64,000 nucleotides of DNA. Source: Acanthaster planci. Its lineage: Eukaryota; Echinodermata; Asteroidea; Valvatida; Acanthasteridae. The notes under the pieces are model-generated. The model saw nothing but the letters and a program-made list of their open reading frames with translations. It was not told the DNA's origin and did no database searches. How positions within the stretch are numbered: position 1 is the stretch's first letter; the number at the start of each line of letters is the position of its first letter. The translations under genes and the position numbers were made by a program. Positions 29,601-41,600 of the stretch are shown here, one piece after another. The stretch is from the NCBI RefSeq assembly GCF_001949145.1, contig NW_019091369.1, forward strand, positions 3,494,012 to 3,558,011, in the 5' to 3' direction.

Positions 29601-32600
29601 CTGTGCATGACAGCAGTCTTCCGTCATCGTCGCTTCGAATGCCAGTTATCTGTAGTGTCCGGTTGTTGTCATACAGCTCAATGCGATTTGATTCGATTGG
29701 GGGATGAACATTCCAACTAACCTGGGATGACATTGGGCTCGACTCTATCTCACACACAAAGACGGCATCTTCTGTCTTGTGGATAGCGTATCTCAACGGA
29801 CGAATTACGGCACGGGGCTTGTACACAACATTCAGAGGTCCCACCTGACACCTGCTTTGATAGTATGGGAAATCTTTACTGGAAGCCTTACACCAGTAAG
29901 TCATCCCGTTTTCAAGCTCGGTGATGTTCAGGGTGACGAAAATGAAATCAGACACGCTGGTGGAATCCACCTTCACCCTACTGGCATCCAGTGGGTTCTC
30001 CAGCTTCAAGTTGATTGGTGGAAAGCCTTTTTGCGAGTGGCAAACAGGCACTGTTTCCCCAACTTGGATCTCCCGGTATCGCATCTCAGTTGGACACTCG
30101 GGATAAGATAAAGGCGGCAGGTAGTAAACGGTGACGTGACTCATCCGTGATTTGAGAAGCAGTGGCCCATGGTCACTCCTGCTAGAGTTTGAAGTTGGCG
30201 CTTGGTAAACACTGCAGGAGTAGTTCCCTGTGTCCAGTCTCACAACGTCCCATATTCGCAAGTCATAGTAACCCCTCCTGTATCCGCCAGCAATTGTGTA
30301 CCGATGACGATCAATCATGAATCTGTCCCCTGTTAGTTGCTTTCCCTTGCTGATTGTTTGGTTGTTCTTGGACCAGGTGACTATGTGGTATGGCTGGAGA
30401 CCACTGAGGTGACACCGCAGGCGGACTCGGCCGTTCTGATCCACGTGGACATTGCTGGGCTCTTCCAGAAAACTAATCTTTGTTGGAGATGAAGGTAATC
30501 TCACCTTCAGGTGAGGTTCAGGATTACCTCCTTGTGCAGCCATCAGCAACCAGCACGCAGAGGCAATGATATAGAGAGATATGTACATTGTGACGGCTTC
30601 AAGACGAGCTGACAAAGAAAACAGTCTGCCTGAGTTGTGCAAATTGATTCGTTGTGACTGAGTTTCACTACTAAGATGTAGTTGACACCCAAGAAAATTC
30701 AAATTCTAAACAGCAGGTAAGCGTAAAATGATCCTCTTAGCTTTTTACACAATTACGTTTAGCAAGTTCTGCATATTTTGTTGAGACAAGTCAATTAATC
30801 CACACCAACAGGCTGCTACCCCATATACATCAAATGATGTATCGAAATTTGTGTCTGCACTAAAAAAAATGCAAGGATTTATCCCACTTGATGTAGCCTC
30901 TTGTGGAGACAACTCTCCGCTGCCGAGCTGACCGCAGATTTCCTTGGTTCCCTTCTTAGCAGCACGTCACTGCCAATAAACAAAACTGGTCTTTAGATTC
31001 CCCAGTACAATTCCGTGGAGACGAGCAAAATGTTTTTTATCTCCCGATGTGCATAACCCGGTCTTGTTGAGTCCTGTAATCTCCGAAGGGTTTGTGGCTG
31101 AAGATACAGTAGCAACAAAATAAACGCTACTGCGTAAATACGAGTCCCTTCCTCTGGCTGTGGCATGGAATCATATTCGACCTGACAGCAGCTGGGCACG
31201 CCTAGCTAGTTGACGCACAAACCCCCTCCGGGACACCTGTCCTAGCCCACGCCATCTGATTGGCCGGCTAGCGGGGCTGACGCACCAGTGACAGGAAACC
31301 TGGCCGCTCAATGAAGATGGTTAGACGAAGCAGGAAGGAACGGAAGTGTTCAATATTGGCTGCTGGGGAAAGCCCTGAACCTCAGCTCAAAGACTCTGTG
31401 TCACTGAGTGGAAACGGCATGTGGGACTGGGGCCAACAACTCGACAAGTTGGAGAGGGCCATGCACCAATGAAAGAGGCTAAATATAGCAGGCTTTAGCT
31501 GTCTTAGTAATAGTGGAAATTTCCTCCTTAGAGACTCTTGTGAAATAAGGAGATTAAAACCTAGAATACCGACACACTGGAAGATAAAGGAACAATTTTA
31601 CTTACTTCCTTTTGTGCAACATCACCCATGAGGAAAATGAAAAGAGAAGCAACAGGACCAATACACAGAAATCAAACTAATACACGGTGATCTATTAAGG
31701 GGGAGGTTACAAAAACCACCAGGACAATCTCAAGAGGGACACTTGAGAAAAAACTGTGATGTGTCAAGATAAGTAGCAATCTTAAAGGCATGGATTATAC
31801 AAGGTATCCCTAGATCCTAACAACTCATAAATAAAATTGAGTCTGTCTTGAATCAGTGTGGCTCACCATCTCTGGGTTGCAACTGGGACTATTTCATGTC
31901 TGCCTGGACTAGATTCCAGCACATAGCAAGAAGTCATTTATTTTCTTAAGTGGAGAGAGCCATGTTGGGGTCAAGTAACTTGCCAAAGGACACAACATGT
32001 TGCCAAAAGCTGGATTCAAACCCTTAAGTATCACGGGTAACAAAAACCACCAAGCCACACTGCCCTTCTGTATTTTGAGGTGCAGTTTCATGAACTGTTT
32101 CCATGTGTTTCGTCTGGTATGTACATTCTTTAAAGGAGAAAGGAATTTTACATCCAAAGAGCTCCCAGCTGAGATGTCATAGTGATTTTCAGATGTGGTC
32201 CAAAATTAATAGTTCTGGGTGGTACGGCAGCAATGTATGCTATACAAACTACTGCTTTTTTTTTAAGGTGACAGGCGACATATTCACATGCCTGCATGAA
32301 AGATCATGATCAGGAAACTACAGCATGTGGGTACGGAACAAGTCTCCTATTTTATGATGTCAAAGCTTGGATGAAAGTATCAGGAAGCTGCAAAAACCAA
32401 CACTTTTAGGGAGAATCTATGCATGAGTTCCTTCAGTGTTCTATCTCCAGCTAGACTGACTGACAGAACCCCTTGGAGATAGTGTGGGAGCTCATTTGGA
32501 CACTGTCCCAGAAGCTAGTAGGTGTGTGACCTAGGCATAGATGGCTCATCACATCCTGTTTATCAACAGGTGTTACTTCAATTCCAGAGTGACAGCCCCT

Positions 32601-35600
32601 TCCCCATTCTCTGGGACTCTCCACAGCTACTAGCTCCCCCCTCCCCATGGCTTTAGTAACTAAAATAAGAATCAAGGTTGACTTACTCTTGGAGCCTTCC
32701 AACAAGTTAATGCAATGCCACAAACCGCACCAGTAGCCTCCAAGGAAACCTCCCGAAATTTTCAATTTGTGGTTTCTGGTAAGCCGGACGCCCCAAGTGG
32801 GGCAAACCTGGTGGGACTTGGGTCAGGAAGAGGAACACCAGGTAACCTGTTGGAAATGAAGGATGCGGAAATTGTCAGGCATTTGCACCTGGTGTGTGCT
32901 TTTTTGGGGTGTTTTAGTCTTGCCCATTACACATTGCGACAAATAAAAGATGCAAGTCGTTTACTCTCTCACCCCCCCTCCCTTTCCTTTCCGTTTGGTG
33001 AGTCAGTGGTCGAGAAAGTTGGCCAGTGCCCGTAATATTTACGGTCAGTTGGTTGTCCAGTTAGTAAGGGTCACTTTGATGCTTAGTCAGTGTCACTCCA
33101 GTTGGTCGGTCAATGCTTTGGCTCTTGCAGTCACCAAAAAGGCAAATGACATCATTTATAGCGATTGTCCTCTCATAATTCATGGAATCACAGTGATACA
33201 AAGGAAACAACTCAAAACCTGATGATCTTTGACATGTACACGGCTTGTTTTGTTGGTGACGTGCTGTTGCCATGCGTCAAATATCTTCATGAAAATGGTC
33301 CCAGGTTTTGAATAATCCTGACAACCGCATCACAGTAAACTCAAAGTGATGCACTGTGTCAAGATTCACTTGTATTTAACAACAACCTGACACGTCTTAT
33401 GCTAAAAGTGATTCATCACTTCTGTCGCTATCTGTTACTCCATGAAGCAAGAAACAAATTATACACACATGTTCTAGCTCAGGGATTTATCTAAATAAGC
33501 TGCAGATTCTAAAGAGAGAAAAAAATGGACAAGGATGTGTCACTCCTGGCCTGGGGGCTCTTTGATAACACAGGTTCACCCTGAGTAAATAGTTTAACAT
33601 TTGATGTTGGAATAGAAATCTCTTCCGGAAGGCCAGGGGTAGAACAGGACAGGATGTTGGTTGGAGAATAGGGCATCAGAAGCCCCAGACTTAAGAGCCC
33701 TACAGACCTGTGAATGTGTGACTTAGAAAATAAGGCTAATGATTTGCTAGCTGGTTTTTCTTGGGGATTAGTAGTTGGAGCTATGAGGGAAGCTTACCTT
33801 GTGCTGGGTTATCAGAAGTTGTTCTTGCTCTTGGTTCACACTGATATTCTTTGAGTGATTGGCAATCGAGAGACATCTGCAGAGGTTAAGTATTCAAAGG
33901 TTTCAAAGTTGTTCTCAGTAAACTTAATGTAGAAGAAAGTTTGTCAAAACTGGCATCCTTTGTCTTAAAAGAAAAGTTCGTTCATGCACATGAATTGGGA
34001 ATGACTCAAGGGTAATTTTGTGAAAAGTGGAAAAGGTGAATTTTAGATTGCCTTTATGGACTAATGTGTATGGATGGATAACGTTTACGGCCCGTGTCTC
34101 CATCATGTGTGATCTTCCTGACTACATACTGCCATGAGAAAAACATATTAATATTTTCTGGATGTCTACATTTTTAAGAGATGCTTATTTTTCTGAAGGT
34201 AGAATATGTTTTGTTTTCGTTAGAGAAGGCTAAAAGGCACAAAACTTCCACTGATCAAAAACAAAATCCAAATTAATTATTTTGTCAAATTTCAAGTGAT
34301 GAAACTATTGCACATTCTTCTATTTTCTTATTTGCTGCACATTGTAACTTGCAAAAATGCGCATTATAAGTCTTAGTATTATTATTATTATCATTACTTG
34401 AGTTGCATCTCTTTATAAATGCATGACTTCCTGGAAAATCTGCCACTGTGCACGTGTTGTACTTTCTCAGTTTGTATCGTCGTGTTTGTTCTTGTTGCAG
34501 CTTCAGAACTTTGTGAGATCATATCTCATCCAAATGGATGATAATTCCAATCAAACTGCATCTCCTCACATAAGTGCTGATCAAGGTTTATTTCACCCAA
34601 CACGGTCGACTATTTTATTGATATTCTGAATTTTAGTGGCTTTTTGTAGTTGCCTCTTGTGACGTTCCAGTTTTATTCTGCTCTTTGTATAATTTTGTTT
34701 TCCTTTTCAGGGGTCCTTTTTAATATTTTATTTCATGTGTAAGTTTGTGTGTGTTTTTTTTCATTGTGAATCCTGTGTTATTTGAATTTCACCTTCAGGC
34801 CATGACTTTTGAGTCTGTCAATAAACCAAACTAAAACTGAGCACTAACACTGTAACAAAATGTTTCAGATCATTACAGCTTCAGGAAAAGGATGCAAGAG
34901 GGTTTCCTCAATGTAAACCTTCTAATTTTTCTTGTGTGCATTCAGCCGATGGTTCCAGCGGTTTCAAGGCTGAGACAGATCGTTACCATCTTTATGTGTC
35001 CCTAGCCTGCCCCTGGGCACACCGTACTCTCGTTGTCAGGGCACTGAAGGGCCTCCAGGATTTCTTACCCTACACTGTTGTTGATTGGTTCCTTGGAGGT
35101 GAGGGGTGGAGCTTCACTGATCAGGTGGGTGGTCATAAGTTGTATTTTGAAACGGGGAACAGTATGCAAAGTAACCGAACAACAGTGACAGTGACTAAGT
35201 GACAATGACAAAATGATGATGACAGGATTAAAAACACTTCAGCATCTTTGCCAGCTGGATGTCTTATTATAAATTTGCTCAGGTAGTTTGGCTTATCAGT
35301 GCACAAATGTTTCCTAAGCCCCTTGTTTTTAAGTTTATGAACTTTACTGTGAAATTCACTCAATCTGTCATTTTGTTTCTTGTTTAAATATCTTTCAATT
35401 ATGAATTATTACTTTTATTATCTTAAAATTAAGCAGTTTAATTTTCATATTAGAGATCTCATTGGCTTCCTATTTTAACAACACTGTAGCTTTCCTACAA
35501 TGCACAAAGCAAGCATGAATTACGGTCAGTATTATACAGGCAGGCAACTTGGACTTTGAAAAAAAATTGAGGGCGCTGCAATCTTTACAAGACTTTTGTA

Positions 35601-38600
35601 CAGTGTTTGGCAATTTTCATTGGCACGAGTGTGAAGTGAAAACAAAGAAATCAGCAGATCCAAGGAAACGTTGCATGTCTAATTATAGTGCTTCTCATGG
35701 TTCAGGTTTGGATATCCATCATCCACACTTGGCCCTTGATGACGCCTCTGACGATTTGGTGATCAATCATTCGGTACAATCAATCATAGTATATAATATA
35801 AATTGTTCAATCCAGGCGGTAGGAGTCCTTCCATCCTGCCTGAGGCCCTTTACACTGGCAAAAAGCCATGAACTCTGACGCCAAAGAAAGGTCACATCTG
35901 CTGAGAACTCAAATCCCATTTCCTCAGAATGGCCAGTTGTGAAAATGTGTCATCTTCATTACGCTTTTATCGATAACATCCTCCTCCAAAACAAGAGGGA
36001 AATTTTTTCAGGGGTCCAGTCAAGCTGCTGAAATCACCTCATTACATTTCAAAGACTGATTGGCCAGGCTGCTTTTGTCGTCACGGTTGAAAGCATTGAT
36101 GGATTTAGTCATAGCTCCTCAGAAACACAAACACTGAGGAAACTACACAGCTCCTATGAAACATTTTGTCAAAAGTCTTCATTTTATAGGAAAAAATCTA
36201 TTTTCGTTAGAAATCGGTGGTTATTTCCCTCCAAAAATTGAGCAGATTTTTTTCATTGGCTTGATTACAAAGTTCATTTTCCGCATGTTCTCCAAAGCTA
36301 CATGCAAAAATTCATTTCAAGCTGAAGGATAAAATGCTTTATTAATTTTGGTTTCGCCAAGGAGACAATTAGATCCTTGTGGGGGTTGGGTGGGGACGGG
36401 ACTGAATACCCTTAACTGCACCTGCATGTGACGGTGAATTTCTTCAAGTTGGTTTCCTTCTGTACACATGATCCTCAAGCGAGAAGAAGGACTATGCAAG
36501 GAATGGTTAGCCGAAATGCCAAGAGATGATTTAATACAGTCGGTCCCTGTGAAAGAACTTAAAGGAGAAGAACCCTACAGCTGGATGGACAATTAGTGAG
36601 GTCTGCAGTTTAATTTTGTCAGTCTTGATATCACAGACCGGAAGGTCAAAAAAGAGGATGTTTGAAGAATCCACATCACAGAGACTGTACTTGAATAACA
36701 CATGTAGGTAGTTCAAGACGGAATGATGGACATGTACTTTGTGTTTTTTTAAATTCCCATCTGTTGGGGCTTGGTCCAATAAAAAGTAGCCATATTGATG
36801 AGAAAACAACTTCAAGAAACATTCGTGCAAGCGATGATTGGAATTCCTAAAATGCTAGGTTTGCATAACGATTCAGCACAGACGTGGAAAGATGGAAGCA
36901 ATATCAGGGAAATTTGACTTGCTAGAAATGCCAACTCTGCCAGGAGTGAGTTCCTCGGTAGAGAGAAGTAATCACAGGAAGCAACTTTGAGGACAACGGT
37001 ATCATGCAGCACGCTGGTCTGAAATGTTTGCCTTCATTTGCCCTTTTCTTGAAAACCACTTGGGCTAAACAGTTCTTACATCAAATGATGTGTTACAAAA
37101 CTACTCCTAGTCACACTCCTGCTCAATATAAGCAGTAAATAAATACTAAACAGGTTAAAACTATTATCCAGGTTTGAAAAGTTACTAGTAAGTAACACAG
37201 TTGTCCTTTATAATACTTGTTTGTGATTTACAGTCAGCTATTAAAAAAAAAAATCACAACTTGCAGCCCTAACACACTTGGGTTTGTGTCAATCATAAAG
37301 AGTCTTGTACCATTCAGCAGAGTTTAGGGTACAAGAAATTTTTCAGTGCTAATGCAGTTCTGTTTCCCAAGACTGTGATTGCAAAGGCAACAGAGACAAA
37401 TAGCAATTCAACATTGAAAATAGACAAAACAAAATGTCAAGTAGCCCAAACCAAAGTCAAACAAACACAACCCAAAACAACAACATCAAAAACCAACACA
37501 AACAACAAACAGGTTTAATCTGCCCCAACTGAAGCAATGCTCTTCAGAGGCATAGCCACAGGGGGGGGACGTGCCCCCACAAATTCCTACTGCCTCCCTG
37601 CCTCCTACAAAAAATGGATGAATGGATATTGAACAACGCTAAGGAAAGCTTGTCCCCCAAAAACCACACCACAGAAAGCTGGTGCCCCCTAGGCCTTGTG
37701 CCCCCTCATTAGGGAAATCCTAGTTATGCCCCTGCTCCTCTGGATTCATTTGTTCCACTGTTTAATTTTCTCGTCCTTGGACGATAACAAGCATCACCTC
37801 TTATGGTTCATATCTACACTTCTAGTACTGCTTGTCATGAAGACCTCTGCACAGATCCAATTTTGATTAAGGATTATACTGACATTATCAAATGCATCCT
37901 GCCTTCCTGATCCCCAAAGGCATAAGCACAGGAAGGACAAGTGAACCCTGTTCATAATGACAGACCCCTTCCAGTTAAATCTGGACCAATTCCCTCCCAG
38001 TGGAATTTGAAATAAAAGCTTTAAAACCAAAGCTCTTTTTTTCTGGGAGTGCAAATTATAATATTTAAGTATCAAAATATTACAGTTTGAGAAGAATCTT
38101 AACTTGCTCATTTGATTGAAGTGAGCAACCATGTGACAGGATGCTGTCAATTTTTCTGACATGTATAAATGTTCATACTGCATCACATCATTTGTCATTT
38201 TTTTCACCCTGCTGGTAACTCCCTTGGGTGTGAGTAAAATCAGATTGAAATTGAAGGATTTAGCTCTCTGGCATTTAGCCTTTTTTCCTGAGAATGACTT
38301 TAACTAAATCAAGAACGGATGGAAAAATGCATGCTGTTCTTTTTGGCTAATTGTGGCTTTTGTTTCTCATTGTTCTTATAACAAGAAGTCCCAATTTCAT
38401 CCTGAAGATTTCAGCCAAAATATCTCCATTCAATGAATTTGTTTTAAATAATGCTGTAACTGTAAGATTAAACATTGTTTTTGAAAGTTCCTTTAATATA
38501 ACTTCAGGCGACTAAATGCACTTAATTTGAATATAAGTCATAGTGATGTTCAGAACGGTTAGTTCAAATGAAACAGTGCGTGCATACTTAATCCTACTTT

Positions 38601-41600
38601 TCATTTTCACGGTTCCAGAAGAGTTTTGGCAAAAAGAAGTACACATTTATAAACTTTAATCAGTTGCTCCGTCAAGAGGCACTATTACAGGTGAAATGAT
38701 AATGATGTTATCCTATAGACAGATGTGATTAGGAAATAAAATAAGTAGACAAATTTCTGTCTCTGCTTGCATATCTTGTAAAAGTAATTTTTTACAATTT
38801 CCTTATATTCACTCAAAGCAAAGTCATGGCATTTGTCACAAATGTCTGAACTGTCAAAGTCAGTAATGTCATTTTTTGATATGCCAAAAACGTTTTTGAA
38901 AAAGGGCATTCGGTAAGATGCAGTAAACACAGTTACATTTTTAGAATTTTTATAAACCAGAGACGATCTCCAAATTGTATGATTTTCTTCGCTATTATTT
39001 GAACTTAGGATCCAAGTTATTCAAAAGAAAACATTGTTTATCTTTTATTTATTCATTTATTTCTGTTGATCCAACAGGGTATTCAGTGCCAATTTCAGGA
39101 TGTGATGACATTGGAAGAAGACAACAAAGAAAAAATTTCCGTTTTAGTCAGGGTGCTCCCTGCAAAATTGCTTTTTAGTCTTAATCTTTCTTTAGAAACC
39201 CAAGTGCACGCTGGACACAGTCAATGGTGCCAAGCTTCTCAAGGAAATTTACTTCAAGGCAGATGCAAGTAAGTACTCATGAAAAAAAAGCTGCACTAGA
39301 GGGGGTGAAAGAGGGAATAAATGGATCAAAAAGAAAGTAGTACACTTTGAAAATCAGAGAGTGAACTAATGAGCCAGTTTGATATTTCAAACAGCCAAGG
39401 TCTTTTCGGGAATAAAAAGCACACGTGAGCTGGCGTATGGCTCCACTGATATGGCAGACAATATGGGCGTTTCACAATAGTGCGCCTCCAATGTGCATTT
39501 GGAAAGGGTCGACAAATTTCGCTCGTTGTAATTGGCCAACACATTGCAAACTGTTGGAGGCGCACTATTGTGAATCATCCTTCTTGTGCACCTGCTCAGC
39601 TGATCCTAAATAACCTCGGACGCACTTCAGTTTGGGCATGCACAGTTGGAATACTGAACCAGCTGATTACACATATTTGGGGGGACAGTCTTTTCAATCT
39701 TTCACGATGTATCCTTCCTGACCAGGCCCTTATCTTTTTTCCCTGTAACTATCCTAGATTATCATGCCTGGGGTAAACCTGTTGAGATACTTCAGAATCC
39801 TAGCTCCATGGGGCATGGCAGAAATGGCATAGATGGTAATCATGAACGAGGGGAAATGGTTGCAGTACAAGAGGCTGCAGAGATCAAAGTTATGGGACAA
39901 GGTCAAGGTTACGGGACAGTGCTTGCTCTGTTGACTCTGGTGGGCTCAAGGCAGCCCTGTCACCAGCGGGGGAGGGGTGTACGGTACCAGCTGGGGGGCA
40001 CATCATGAGAATGTTCCGGATGAACTTGTACATGAATTCTGTGCCTTCTTGGAATAATTCATCAGCCCCTTCTTCGGCTTTGGCTCATTGCTTAGTGATC
40101 TGGACCTCACTATTGGGATTGATAAACTGAGATCCTAGGCAGAAATGGAAACAAGACTAAAATGGGCAGCACATAAGCCGGAAGGCTGAGGTACAGTCAT
40201 GCCGTCCTGTTAGCTGCTGGATATCCCTGCTGAAGTTTGCTCCCCTAGAAGAGGCAGTTCAAGAACGCACTGCTCCTTAAGGAACTGCTCGTCTTACTCA
40301 TGAGAAGTTATTTGACTTCAACTGTTAGATGCTGCTACTAAGAATATACATATAGATCTCATTCACAAGTTTGCCATGTTTAGAGCTTGAATCCATGAAA
40401 TCAGCCATTCCTTTTAAACCCTAGTGGTTTAATGCTTAAAGAATAGAACAAACTTGCATCCAAGTCTCTTCTCACCGACATACTGGTAGCAGTTTAGCCA
40501 CACATGTATTTAATGAGTTATTTTGTACTGCACACAGAATGTACTACATCAAGACTATGCATGTAGTTGTTAATCCGCCTTGAGCAGAAGCACCCCCTCA
40601 TTGGTTGAACAGAGCCAGGTTGGTCAGAAATGTTCATTTTGCTGGTAGTGATGCAACTGTAACGCATGCATTTCATAATTGTTCGTGAACCAGCAAAGTG
40701 CAGTTCTGACCAAAGGAGCCTCTGTTGCTTGGAAATTTGCGCCCTCTCTTGGTCCAGCGTGGGACGCATTGTTTAGACACCCTCACTTAACAGTTTTATT
40801 AATGCGCACATGATTACAGTACTTACATTACTTTATTGGTGTGTATATTTTCTGCTGGTGCTTGAAAAGTACTCACAAACATCATGTAAAAAAGATACAA
40901 ATAAGAGCCTGCTCAGGTCTTGAGTCATTTCAACATGCGACTGACACAAGAGCGTTGTGTAGCACATAAATTGGTAGGCCTTCATGTTGAGTTTAACAAA
41001 CCCAAAAGAAAGTGCACTATATGAGGAACATGAACAAAGGAATTCGTTTAATTGGATCCATGGCCACACACAGCTTGTTTTCATGAATTCATGGCCAAGC
41101 AGCATGATAATGATATAGTGTTTAATCCTGCCCGATTGTTATCTCTGGGCAGTTTTAGTCGGGCTAAATGCAAACCATCCCCAGATCGGCATGGCGCTTA
41201 ATGACAAGAAGGGGGATATTGGATGCAGATATCAGAGGGAAGCAGCCTACATGATTCATGACGAGATAGGAATTTGAAGGCTTGTTTGCAAAACTAAATA
41301 TGAATGAAGTGACCGTTGTTGGTGAACCTAGGGGAGGATGTATATATTCACTTAGCACAAATAGCCGAATGGTTAGCATTTTGAAATGTGGTGTGTAACA
41401 GAAAAACGTGTGACTATATTTAAACTTCATCTGGGTGGTTTTGCAAAGTTTTAAGATCAGGGTTTGATTAGTGCACAGATGTTTACTGCAAGTTATTTTG
41501 AGACTGAATTTCAACTTGGAAGAAAATAGAGAAAATTCACCTTTTTGGAAAGCGGAAATAATAAGAATTGTAGGCTGAAGAACAAATTGTCTTGTTTTCA

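Larger units (their letters stand above)
30589..34945. other. Last part of reductase intron 1
   Basis: Upstream side of Ig-C, with its probable non-coding exon and promoter in about 30608-31650. A 53-codon plus-strand ORF sits at 31311-31472 and a tRNA-derived SINE at about 31925-32085. Otherwise nothing was recognised up to the acceptor at 34945. Confidence 0.4.

Noticed and set aside
39425-39613. Mirror-image ORFs sharing HNSAPP and LEAHYCE
   Set aside because: They arise from the internal inverted repeat of a MITE read on both strands.
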